Below, piece after piece: positions 14,518 to 20,793 of a stretch of DNA of 27,737 bases. Position numbers and translations under genes: made by a program. The notes below the pieces were generated by a model. That model ran no database searches. It was not told the origin of the DNA and saw only the letters and a program-made list of their open reading frames with translations. The DNA is taken from positions 1 through 27,737 of IMG/VR virus record IMGVR_UViG_3300042350_006544. One strand, 5' to 3'. This stretch comes from a virus. How positions within the stretch are numbered: the first letter of the stretch is position 1; every line of letters begins with the position of its first letter.

Positions 14518-15087
14518 ATTAAGAACAGCTACTTTTACGATCTTAGGGTTGCTGTTAGCGAAATTTATGGCATCACTCTTCTTAACAAAAAACACATCAA
14601 TTACCGGTAATTTTCCCCCAGAAGCTGTCTTACTAACAACAGCACTGCCTGTGTCTACAGCTTTAACTAATCCCACGTTAGGAATTAACACTTCCTTGGT
14701 ATATGGTATGATTCTGGGGTCTACTGCAATTGAATCTCCTTGTTTGAGTGTATGACCAGTAGAACTCCTCAATCTTCTGCTATCTGCATCAGTACCACTG
14801 CCTCGTGCCCAATACACCGTGAGTCTCACAGTTAAAATTTTAAGATTGGAGCCAGCTGTCTTAGGAATAAGCTCCCCATTAAATTTGATACCATTACTTT
14901 CAATTTTTAGTTTTTTAGCCAATAGAGCCTCTTTCTGCGGCGTTATATTTTTTAATTTATTCTTCACGCACAGAATGCTCAATGGAGATTTAATTTCAGC
15001 ATACGAAAATGTACTAAAAGATGCTGTGGATGCAATTAATGCGATTATTAGCATGATTAGCTTGTTTGTTTTTGTGTTTGTTTTCAT
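14515..15087 (-). CDS. Secreted 3D-domain (double-psi beta-barrel) cell-wall enzyme
   Basis: A 190-residue protein with an N-terminal signal peptide: basic MKTNTKTNK, hydrophobic core LIMLIIALIASTASFSTF, likely cleavage after SYA. Residues ~95-180 form a 3D domain: TVYWARGSGTDADSRRLRSSTG, GDSIAVDPRIIPYTKEVLIPNVG, KAVDTGSAV and IDVFF, with the three conserved Asp. Related domains occur in MltA-type lytic transglycosylases and resuscitation factors, so a periplasmic peptidoglycan hydrolase acting in lysis is likely. I start at ATG 15087, where the signal peptide begins. A TTG at 15114 in frame is less likely. A late promoter lies about 70 nt upstream. Confidence 0.85.
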   Translation of the reverse strand: MKTNTKTNKLIMLIIALIASTASFSTFSYAEIKSPLSILCVKNKLKNITPQKEALLAKKLKIESNGIKFNGELIPKTAGSNLKILTVRLTVYWARGSGTDADSRRLRSSTGHTLKQGDSIAVDPRIIPYTKEVLIPNVGLVKAVDTGSAVVSKTASGGKLPVIDVFFVKKSDAINFANSNPKIVKVAVLN

Positions 15088-15116
15088 AAGAGTAAGAAGT
15101 GCCAAATGTGGCAACG

Positions 15117-15131
15117 ATGCCCTAAGGGCAT
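15117..15131. repeat. Perfect inverted repeat ATGCCC-TAA-GGGCAT
   Basis: Six-base arms with a three-base loop, in the leader of the 3D-domain gene on the minus strand. No T-run follows, so it is more likely a leader structure or operator than a terminator. Confidence 0.5.
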
Positions 15132-15146
15132 GAAATCTGTTTTACT

Positions 15147-15172
15147 TGTAACATTATTTATTCTATGTTACA
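15147..15172 (-). promoter_or_regulatory. Hairpin whose loop holds a stop codon and a late-type promoter
   Basis: Arms TGTAACAT and ATGTTACA (15147-15154 and 15165-15172) enclose ten bases. On the minus strand the loop reads AGAATAAATA, which contains the TAA stop of the phosphoribosyltransferase gene and a TAAATA late element that would start transcription near 15150. Confidence 0.5.
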
Positions 15173-15610
15173 GGGTTCCCAAGGGAAGGCAAGCCATGTT
15201 TTTTGGCTAAATTCTTTAACAAAGAAGTCTGGCCTAAATAATGTCTGCTTTTTTACATACAAACATGCTGCTTTAATCTCTTTAGACTCAAGAATGCCCA
15301 CAGTATCAATGAAGCTACTGCCAGTGTCTGAAAGATCATCCATGATAATAACTTTATTGAGTTTTTCGAAACTTGGCACTTGATAGATTTCTTTAACTAT
15401 CTGCTCTTGATTCAGATACGATTTATAGCCCAAGCTAAATACTTTCTCAATACCGAGCAAATGACTCAGCATGACTGCAGGCACCAGTCCACCGCGACTC
15501 AGACCCAAAATGTTGTATTCTTTATATTCAGGTAGCTGCTCTTTGATTTGATTAGCTAGCTTGCTACAATCATTGCCAATTGTTTTCCAGCTTAGTTTTC
15601 TAATGCTCAT
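15158..15610 (-). CDS. Purine phosphoribosyltransferase (xanthine-guanine type, Gpt-like)
   Basis: A 150-residue type I PRTase (E. coli Gpt is 152 aa). LGLSRGGLVPAVMLSHLLG at ~35-53 is the PRPP/pyrophosphate loop. VIIMDDLSDTGSS at ~87-99 is the PRPP-binding motif with its two Asp. WLAFPWE at ~139-145 matches the W-x-x-FPWE end of xanthine-guanine enzymes. The expected reaction is guanine or xanthine plus PRPP to GMP or XMP. It has its own early-type leaderless promoter, the same type as the deazaguanine operon 7.7 kb away, so both are probably made together. I infer salvage of guanine displaced by DpdA. A hypoxanthine or other base preference cannot be excluded. Confidence 0.88.
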   Translation of the reverse strand: MSIRKLSWKTIGNDCSKLANQIKEQLPEYKEYNILGLSRGGLVPAVMLSHLLGIEKVFSLGYKSYLNQEQIVKEIYQVPSFEKLNKVIIMDDLSDTGSSFIDTVGILESKEIKAACLYVKKQTLFRPDFFVKEFSQKTWLAFPWEPCNIE

Positions 15611-15644
15611 TCAACCATAATAACGGAACTATATTAAAGTTCAA
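15611..15644 (-). promoter_or_regulatory. Sigma70-type leaderless promoter of the phosphoribosyltransferase gene
   Basis: Minus strand TTGAAC (15644-15639), 16-bp spacer, TATTAT (15622-15617), GGTTGA, ATG at 15610. Confidence 0.65.
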
Positions 15645-15656
15645 TTAAAAAAGGTG

Positions 15657-15989
15657 TCAGATATTTTTGCGGTATGTGTCTACTTGCTCCAAATTAGCCT
15701 TGGCGCGCTCTACTATAGTATGCAAATATTTCTTGTAGTCATTTGCAGGCATGTCATTAATAATATTAGTAAGCGTACCAATAGTTGTTATTAATGAAGC
15801 TCTTAACAGACCAATGGCTTTGTCATCACTGTCAATAGCTTCTTGATTCTCGTCTCTGTAAGTTGCTAATGGCTGTTGATTGGTAGCTAGAATACTGAAC
15901 CGGTTATCGTGATTCATACTGGCCGGTGGATTCACTTGAACTGATTTAGCCTGGTAGGCTTCTACAATAGCTTTTATGTCCTTAGTCAC
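15657..15989 (-). CDS. Putative internal head protein with capsid-targeting-like N-terminus
   Basis: A 110-residue protein starting MTKDIKAIVEAYQAKS. IVE before Ala at residues 8-11 fits the gp21 site (I/L)-x-E, at the same position as in T4 internal proteins. The rest is a polar linker (~15-55) and a helical C-terminal half (KAIGLLRASLITTIGTLTNIINDM...). GTG 15989 is set by the abutting late promoter. No family recognised. Confidence 0.7.
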   Translation of the reverse strand: MTKDIKAIVEAYQAKSVQVNPPASMNHDNRFSILATNQQPLATYRDENQEAIDSDDKAIGLLRASLITTIGTLTNIINDMPANDYKKYLHTIVERAKANLEQVDTYRKNI

Positions 15990-16001
15990 CTAAGTATTTA
16001 T
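15990..16001. promoter_or_regulatory. 12-bp bidirectional, overlapping late promoters
   Basis: The whole gap between two divergent GTG starts is ctaagtatttat. Plus strand: TAAGTA-TTTAT-GTG (16002). Minus strand: TAAATA-CTTAG-GTG (15989). The two hexamers share two bases and both have the 5-nt spacing to their start codons. Confidence 0.75.
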
Positions 16002-16235
16002 GTGGATGACAAGTATGAATTTGATACACGCAAAGAAGCTGCCGAATATATAATTGATCATTGGGAATATTATAAAGTTTGTGATGGATGTGATTCTATT
16101 GTAACACTCAAAACTCGCATTTGCCCAGTGTGTGCTACTTATAGATTTGACGCAAGCAAGAAGACAGTAGTATCTATGGCCAAAGAATTAAGCAAACACG
16201 ATCAACGAAGCTTGCTGCATGATGACTTATTCTAG
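16002..16235 (+). CDS. Small zinc-ribbon protein
   Basis: A 77-residue protein. KVCDGCDSIVTLKTRICPVCATYRFD at ~26-51 contains two C-x-x-C pairs 13 residues apart, a classical zinc ribbon that could bind nucleic acid or a protein. DTRKEAAEYIIDHWEYY at ~8-24 is an amphipathic helix. Start GTG 16002 is set by the late promoter. Its 3' end overlaps the convergent neighbour by 9 nt. Similar small zinc proteins are common in T4-like phages, function unknown. Confidence 0.75.
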   Translation: MDDKYEFDTRKEAAEYIIDHWEYYKVCDGCDSIVTLKTRICPVCATYRFDASKKTVVSMAKELSKHDQRSLLHDDLF

Positions 16236-16397
16236 ATAGAGATACTCGTTTAAATGTGCTGATAGGTATATAACGCGCTTCATTATCTCATCTTTTGTTT
16301 CAGTATTCCTTGTCTTTTTAGCTTTAAGATACATGTCAATAATCATGTCAGCAGTAACCTTCTGTGTTCCTTGAGGCTGTTTATTATTGCCTTTCAC
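16227..16397 (-). CDS. Unknown small helical protein
   Basis: A 56-residue protein from GTG 16397 (MKGNNKQPQGTQKVTADMIIDMYLKAKKTRNTET...). I prefer this start to the in-frame ATG at 16424, because TAAATA ends exactly five bases before the GTG. No family recognised. Confidence 0.6.
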   Translation of the reverse strand: MKGNNKQPQGTQKVTADMIIDMYLKAKKTRNTETKDEIMKRVIYLSAHLNEYLYLE

Positions 16398-16408
16398 ACA
16401 TGTATTTA
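16398..16408 (-). promoter_or_regulatory. Late-type promoter TAAATA-N5-GTG
   Basis: Minus strand TAAATA (16408-16403), CATGT, GTG at 16397. Confidence 0.6.
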
Positions 16409-16451
16409 TCTTTATTTTAAACATGCAACTAGTTGATTTTTAAAAGCTTAC

Positions 16452-16464
16452 TATAATTACTAGT
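16452..16464 (+). promoter_or_regulatory. Degenerate late promoter (TATAATTA-N5-ATG) or sigma70 -10
   Basis: TATAATTA at 16452-16459 is one base from TATAAATA and is followed by five bases and ATG. Alternatively TATAAT with a 7-nt gap is a -10, but the best -35 (TTGATT) is only 13 bp away. Confidence 0.45.
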
Positions 16465-16650
16465 ATGAGTAATACAGCCGATACATTTAAAACCTTAGTA
16501 GAAACATTTGCCGGAGACTATGAAAAGTTTCAAGGCGGCAACAATGCAGCAGGTACCCGCTCCCGTAAGAGTTTGCAGGAGATTATCAAGCTAGCTCGTG
16601 ACACTCGCAAAGCTATTCAAGAAGAGAAGAATAGCCGCAAGAACAAATAA
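16465..16650 (+). CDS. Histone H1-like (Hc1-type) DNA-binding protein
   Basis: A 61-residue protein. FKTLVETFAGDYEKFQGGNNAAGTRSRKSLQEIIKLARDTRKAIQEEKNSRK resembles, in parts, the Hc1-type histone-like proteins of Chlamydiae and Bacteroidetes, whose core has GN-x-AAGTR-x-RK, then L-x-x-L-x-x-LA-x-x-x-RK-x-I. It has many basic residues and helical spacing. It may compact phage DNA in the cell or head. The family link is from memory of the AAGTRxRK core. Confidence 0.72.
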   Translation: MSNTADTFKTLVETFAGDYEKFQGGNNAAGTRSRKSLQEIIKLARDTRKAIQEEKNSRKNK

Positions 16651-16674
16651 GCTGTTTCTAGATATTCATAAGAA

Positions 16675-16685
16675 TAAATATTCTT
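16675..16685 (+). promoter_or_regulatory. Late-type promoter TAAATA-N5-GTG
   Basis: AATAAATA ends at 16680, followed by TTCTT and GTG at 16686. Confidence 0.7.
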
Positions 16686-17228
16686 GTGAATCAAGATGCA
16701 AAGCTTATCTTTGAAGCTTATAATAAACGTCTTAACGAAGGCTTGTTCGATCAAGCCCGCGCTCAAGCAGCAAGTGCAGTTGGCACAATCAAGGGTCTAG
16801 GTCAGCAAGCTGCTGGTGTTGTTAAAGGCGCCATAGCTGGTGCTGCAGGCAATGTGGCTGGTGTGCAAGCAGCTGCCGCACAGCGTCAGCAAGGAGCACT
16901 TGCTGGTCAAGTTGCAAAGATTGAAAAATATAGAGCCATTGCTGCTAAGAAGCTAGAAAAAACATCACAAGAAATTTTTAACGATCTTAGAAATCTAGGT
17001 GTTGATTTGAAAGGCATATCTTCTCGTGGTGTGAATGTGTTTGTTAATAATCTAAACAATGGCTTCAATCAGCTCATCAAACAATTAGAAGCTGATGCAG
17101 CTAATATTGCAGCAGTAGCTGGTCAGCAGCAACAAACCCAAGCACAAGCCAAAGTGCCCATGGGTCAACAGATACCGCAGCCAGTAACATCACCAGCAGC
17201 TACTAGGATAGTTCCAAGAACAAGTTAA
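16686..17228 (+). CDS. Putative internal head protein, Ala/Gln-rich
   Basis: A 180-residue protein starting MNQDAKLIFEAYNKRLNEGL. IFE before Ala at residues 8-11 is a good gp21 site and aligns with MTKDIKAIVEAY of the gene at 15989. The middle is Ala/Gly/Gln-rich (VVKGAIAGAAGNVAGVQAAA) and could insert into or cross membranes. A helical stretch follows (~78-140), then a Gln/Pro-rich tail. Such low-complexity, trimmed, late proteins fit packaged, ejected head proteins. Its stop overlaps the stop of the convergent gene by 2 nt. Confidence 0.72.
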   Translation: MNQDAKLIFEAYNKRLNEGLFDQARAQAASAVGTIKGLGQQAAGVVKGAIAGAAGNVAGVQAAAAQRQQGALAGQVAKIEKYRAIAAKKLEKTSQEIFNDLRNLGVDLKGISSRGVNVFVNNLNNGFNQLIKQLEADAANIAAVAGQQQQTQAQAKVPMGQQIPQPVTSPAATRIVPRTS

Positions 17229-17539
17229 GCCCGCTCTTTGCGGTGAATACGGCGCATGGTATTAATAATGTGGTCAGCTAATTCATCATTCTTACAGCAC
17301 TGATAAATAGAATCCACAAGAATATAAGCTGCATGATTAGCTTTGCGAGGTGTATCAATATGATTCATATTGATTGTACGACCAGCTTTTGTTTCATTCT
17401 GTTGTGAGAAGCTAGGCTTGTTAGCCACAGGTTGTGCGCTTAATGCAGGTGGTGGAGGAACAGCAGCAGGAATCTTTAGATTGGTCTGCGGCACAATGGC
17501 TTCAGTATATAGGTTGTTTAATTCTTCAACGTAACTCAC
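17225..17539 (-). CDS. Putative internal head protein with Pro-rich linker
   Basis: A 104-residue protein starting MSYVEELNNLYTEAIVPQ. YTE before Ala at ~12-15 may be a gp21 site, although P3 is Tyr. A Pro/Ala linker (IPAAVPPPPALSAQP) precedes a helical C-terminal half (HAAYILVDSIYQCCKNDELADHIINTMRRIHRKERA). GTG 17539 is set by the abutting late promoter. The layout (short targeting-like head, Pro-rich linker, folded tail) parallels the lysozyme at 13928. Confidence 0.68.
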   Translation of the reverse strand: MSYVEELNNLYTEAIVPQTNLKIPAAVPPPPALSAQPVANKPSFSQQNETKAGRTINMNHIDTPRKANHAAYILVDSIYQCCKNDELADHIINTMRRIHRKERA

Positions 17540-17550
17540 ACATATACTTA
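17540..17550 (-). promoter_or_regulatory. Late-type promoter TAAGTA-N5-GTG
   Basis: Minus strand TAAGTA (17550-17545), TATGT, GTG at 17539. This is the second TAAGTA variant in the window. Confidence 0.6.
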
Positions 17551-17562
17551 TGCTCGCGCGTA

Positions 17563-17763
17563 TTACTTGCTCAAAGCAGCAGATAATTTCTGCTTGAGCT
17601 GCAACACGTACTTACCAACAAAACCATCGATAGCCTTATTGGCTCCATCAATACCAGTAGTATCAATGATGCGTTGCAATTCAGCAGTATCAAACAAAGC
17701 TGTAAATGTTTCAAGCTCTTTGTTTTTGTCAGTCTTAATAGATGTTTCAATAGCTATTTTCAT
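17563..17763 (-). CDS. Unknown 66-aa protein
   Basis: A small protein starting MKIAIETSIKTDKNKELETF, with an amphipathic helical rest (LQRIIDTTGIDGANKAIDGFVGKYVLQLKQKL). No family recognised. A late-type promoter lies six bases before its ATG. Confidence 0.65.
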   Translation of the reverse strand: MKIAIETSIKTDKNKELETFTALFDTAELQRIIDTTGIDGANKAIDGFVGKYVLQLKQKLSAALSK

Positions 17764-17775
17764 ATGAACTATTTA
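17764..17775 (-). promoter_or_regulatory. Late-type promoter TAAATA-N6-ATG
   Basis: Minus strand TTAAATA ending at 17770, GTTCAT, ATG at 17763. Confidence 0.6.
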
Positions 17776-17798
17776 ACAATGCAATAAACAATAGCAAC

Positions 17799-17969
17799 TC
17801 AATCGTGCTTCTGTGTTTTAATAGTTTTTTTATCTGACTGCTGTTGCTTGAGACGAATCATGTGCTCCAACACATGCTGGTAGTATTTGCTGCTACTATG
17901 GCCAAGATGAAATAAAATTTCTTCGCATTCCTTGAGGCTGAGTCGATTCACTTTCTTCTTGTGTGGCAT
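17799..17969 (-). CDS. Unknown 56-aa basic protein
   Basis: Reads MPHKKKVNRLSLKECEEILF, then HLGHSSSKYYQHVLEHMIRL and a basic tail. It is helical and positively charged. I recall similar MPH-KKVNRLSL-x-ECE small proteins in T4-like phages but know no function. A late-type promoter with exact 5-nt spacing supports it as a real gene despite its size. Confidence 0.68.
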   Translation of the reverse strand: MPHKKKVNRLSLKECEEILFHLGHSSSKYYQHVLEHMIRLKQQQSDKKTIKTQKHD

Positions 17970-17980
17970 GCAATTATTTA
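17970..17980 (-). promoter_or_regulatory. Late-type promoter TAAATA-N5-ATG
   Basis: Minus strand TAAATA (17980-17975), ATTGC, ATG at 17969. Confidence 0.65.
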
Positions 17981-18002
17981 ATCTTACTCTGCCGCAAAAG
18001 AA

Positions 18003-18140
18003 TTAATATGGCCGTCGTTTTTTACCTTTATCTGATCGAATCTTGCGCGCATTAACACCACAAGACTCCCTTAGATATTTGGCATGGGAAGCAGTAGCTG
18101 TCTTGGCTCGGGGCGTACCTGATACAAATTTACGATGCAT
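18003..18140 (-). CDS. Unknown 45-aa highly basic protein
   Basis: Reads MHRKFVSGTPRAKTATASHA, then KYLRESCGVNARKIRSDKGK and KRRPY. About a third of residues are Lys or Arg, so nucleic-acid binding is plausible. No Shine-Dalgarno site or TAAATA abuts the ATG. The open frame, composition and tight fit between neighbours are the only support. Confidence 0.5.
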   Translation of the reverse strand: MHRKFVSGTPRAKTATASHAKYLRESCGVNARKIRSDKGKKRRPY

Positions 18141-18179
18141 AACATGATAATAATGTGTTTTTAACAAGAATCAATTAAA

Positions 18180-18190
18180 TAAATATTACT
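18180..18190 (+). promoter_or_regulatory. Late-type promoter TAAATA-N5-ATG
   Basis: TAAATA at 18180-18185 (a second copy overlaps at 18176), TTACT, ATG at 18191. Confidence 0.7.
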
Positions 18191-18412
18191 ATGGCAGTAT
18201 ACTATCCAGACTTCAATAGTTTTCGCAGAGCACAACGAAGTGCACTAGATAAAACAAGTAACTATGAAGCAGTAATGAGGCGGCTGGGCCAAGCACAGGC
18301 TGCACAAACTATGACTGTGATGGCCACTGATCCCAATCAAATAACAACACTCAATGGTGAACAAAATCTCACTACGTTTGATGGCTCACCGTTGCTAACA
18401 TTTGGAGCATAA
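18191..18412 (+). CDS. Short tail adhesin-cassette protein
   Basis: A 73-residue protein. Residues ~1-38 (YYPDFNSFRRAQRSALDK, NYEAVMRRLGQAQ) are the same module that opens the proteins at 20794 and 21490. The rest is Thr/Asn-rich beta. It ends 1 nt before the long fibre starts, with which it is surely co-transcribed. The shared module probably docks these proteins on a common tail or baseplate partner. Confidence 0.78.
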   Translation: MAVYYPDFNSFRRAQRSALDKTSNYEAVMRRLGQAQAAQTMTVMATDPNQITTLNGEQNLTTFDGSPLLTFGA

Positions 18413-18413
18413 C

Positions 18414-20789
18414 ATGGCAACATTTGCAAGTTTTAATAGAGCCGATTCACCAGCAGCAGCAGACTTCATTGTTGGATACAATGCTGCAGGTACTGCAGAA
18501 CAACGCACCACAGTAAATGATCTACTCAGCACAGGGCTTGCATTGTATAATAGCGATAAATGGAATTCAAATTTTACTACTACCAATAGTAACAGCGCCA
18601 ATTGGTCTTCTGCTTATACCACCCTTAATGCTGCTAGTGCAGTAACAATAGTTGATGGTGGTAATACCAGAAGTGCTAACATAGCTATAGGAGCTAGAGA
18701 TGCATATAATGTTGCTTTAAGAACAAATAATGCAAACAGGGTTTGGATTTTGAGCTCTGGAGAAGTAGGCATAGGGCCCTCTCTTTCAACTTTAGTTAAT
18801 TTAATAAATTCATCCAGCTCAGATGCTCCTAGATTGACAGTTGGTGGTACCATCTCTTCCACAGGTAATCTATTTTCTTCTGGCTTTGCTACGTTTGTAA
18901 AAAATGCATCCTATCCAACATTAAGCTCCACTCTTACCAATAATTCTGGTTATTATAATTCTCTGGGTACATTTGCATCTCCTGGTGGTTTTATTATTAA
19001 AGGCCATTCCCCCACATATGATAATTCTCCACAAAACCTGCCCGGAAAAGGAACTTATGGTTTATGGATACAAAATGTAGATAATTTTGACCCAGGTACA
19101 ACATTTGCAAGTGATGGGCGCGGTCAAGTAACACATGCCATGGCATTCCGCGCAGGTATTAATAATTTCACTGCTGGTGCAGATCATAATCATGTGCAAT
19201 GGCAGGGTGCACCTTCTAACAATACACAAGCATGGCAAATGACCAATGGTGGTTCACTGGGTGTGTACGGATATGGTAACAACACATACTCACAAAGATT
19301 CTTAGTACATACATTACCTCAATATCAGATATCTACTACCATCACAGCTACCAGTGGTAATTTTGATACCAGAAACGCCAACTTAGTAACTGGTACAGAC
19401 AGAGTCTCTGGTGTTGTTATTTTGCTAGATGCATACTCTGCACCAGCAAATTATAATCTCATCACTCCCGGATCTGTAGTGGGTGTTACTTTGAATCCCG
19501 GATTGGTTGGATTGGTGGCTGTTATTTATAACACACAGTGCACTCAAGTATCAGCAAATGCTGCTGGTCTTACAGCTTATCAGCTTGATTTCTTTATTGG
19601 CAATGGTAACAACTGGGTGCCAGCTCAAAGAGGCATCCAGCCCATTAATCTACAGTCACGAACCAATGGTGGTAACCCTGGTGTCAACTTGATCACCAGT
19701 CAAGTGGGCAGCAATCCAAGCACTCAATATGTGGGCATCACGGGCAGTTATAGAAACATGAACAAGCATGCACTGGCTCGATTCACCACTGCATCCATTC
19801 TTACTGCATTCAAACCAGGCTCACCATTAACCTTGTGGATACCCACTGCCATGCCATCCACATCTCCCATTGGCACCGGCTTCATCACATCAGATAAAAT
19901 TTCTACTTTTGCACAAGGCACATTCCCCACTGGTGTGCGCACTGGATACTTTGATGCTTATGTGATCAATGTGAGTGGCACAGACATGGAATTTGCATTG
20001 TGTAACTTGATGGATTCATATGGATTTGAAAACAGATTCTGGCCCATATCCGCCACAGGTAACGCTGGTTGGGTGCTGTATGGTGGCACACAAGACACTG
20101 TGCATCGCCCCACATTTGGTACTGCAGGCTTCTACTTTGAAAGAGAGCCATGGTACTTTGATGGTACCAATTTCTTGAGTGGTGGCATGGTCAAGTGTGT
20201 GGGCTTGGGTACATCTGAAGTGTATGGAAATTTCTCATATGGATTAGGGTTCCGTGGTGCAGTACTAGGTCAGAAGTCTGGCACATTTGCCGGTGATTAC
20301 AATGCAGTGTATGGTGACAATTCAGTAGCACTGGGTGGTAGCAATCTCATTTCTACAAGTGGCAATCAAGTGGTCATTGGCACATTCAATGATCCTAACA
20401 CCAATTCATTGTTTGTAGTGGGCAGTGGCACGGCAGATAACAACAGAAAGAATGCATTTGAAGTCACTGGAGATGGTGATATCAAGACATCCAGATTCAA
20501 TATCAGAAGCTCCTCTCTCATTGCAGCTGCTGGTAGCAATCAAGCTACTGCCACAGAAATAACAACAGACATTGTTGCTGTAACTGGTGGCACAGGTGGC
20601 ATAAGACTGCCCATTACTGGTGGAGGCCATGTCATATTTGTGCAGAACATTGCACCTTCCAATACTGTAGTGTATCCTCCAGTGGGTGGAAGCTTCCGTG
20701 TATTTGGTGCAAGCTACACCTTTACTGGTGAAAGTGCAGTCTGGTTCATAGCTCTGAGTGCCAATGGCTACTCAGTAAGATTTGCCTAA
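18414..20789 (+). CDS. Long tail fibre / adhesin
   Basis: A 791-residue protein with a GGAG site six bases before ATG 18414. An in-frame TTG at 18402 is rejected. The N-terminus (MATFASFNRADSPAAADFIV, GYNAAGTAEQRTTVNDLL) is an attachment motif. The body is Gly/Asn/Thr-rich beta structure. Near residues 610-690, AGDYNAVYGDNSVALGGSN, GNQVVIGTFND and NAFEVTGDGDIKTSRF resemble YadA-head-like and fibre collar repeats found before tip domains. The last ~80 residues (TEITTDIVAVTGG, GGHVIFVQN, SAVWFIALSANGYSVRF) look like a beta-sandwich tip. No S74 chaperone is present. It is probably the main receptor-binding fibre. Confidence 0.85.
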   Translation: MATFASFNRADSPAAADFIVGYNAAGTAEQRTTVNDLLSTGLALYNSDKWNSNFTTTNSNSANWSSAYTTLNAASAVTIVDGGNTRSANIAIGARDAYNVALRTNNANRVWILSSGEVGIGPSLSTLVNLINSSSSDAPRLTVGGTISSTGNLFSSGFATFVKNASYPTLSSTLTNNSGYYNSLGTFASPGGFIIKGHSPTYDNSPQNLPGKGTYGLWIQNVDNFDPGTTFASDGRGQVTHAMAFRAGINNFTAGADHNHVQWQGAPSNNTQAWQMTNGGSLGVYGYGNNTYSQRFLVHTLPQYQISTTITATSGNFDTRNANLVTGTDRVSGVVILLDAYSAPANYNLITPGSVVGVTLNPGLVGLVAVIYNTQCTQVSANAAGLTAYQLDFFIGNGNNWVPAQRGIQPINLQSRTNGGNPGVNLITSQVGSNPSTQYVGITGSYRNMNKHALARFTTASILTAFKPGSPLTLWIPTAMPSTSPIGTGFITSDKISTFAQGTFPTGVRTGYFDAYVINVSGTDMEFALCNLMDSYGFENRFWPISATGNAGWVLYGGTQDTVHRPTFGTAGFYFEREPWYFDGTNFLSGGMVKCVGLGTSEVYGNFSYGLGFRGAVLGQKSGTFAGDYNAVYGDNSVALGGSNLISTSGNQVVIGTFNDPNTNSLFVVGSGTADNNRKNAFEVTGDGDIKTSRFNIRSSSLIAAAGSNQATATEITTDIVAVTGGTGGIRLPITGGGHVIFVQNIAPSNTVVYPPVGGSFRVFGASYTFTGESAVWFIALSANGYSVRFA

Positions 20790-20793
20790 CGCT

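Noticed and set aside
15088-15114. TTG start extending the 3D-domain protein by nine residues
   Set aside because: It would place MPHLALLTL before the basic start of a normal signal peptide; ATG 15087 gives a textbook signal sequence.
16398-16424. ATG 16424 as start of the small minus-strand gene
   Set aside because: The transcript predicted from TAAATA-N5 begins at GTG 16397, so the ATG would not be transcribed from it.
18402-18413. TTG starts at 18402 and 20782
   Set aside because: ATG codons at 18414 (with a GGAG site) and 20794 (aligned with the shared cassette module) are better starts.
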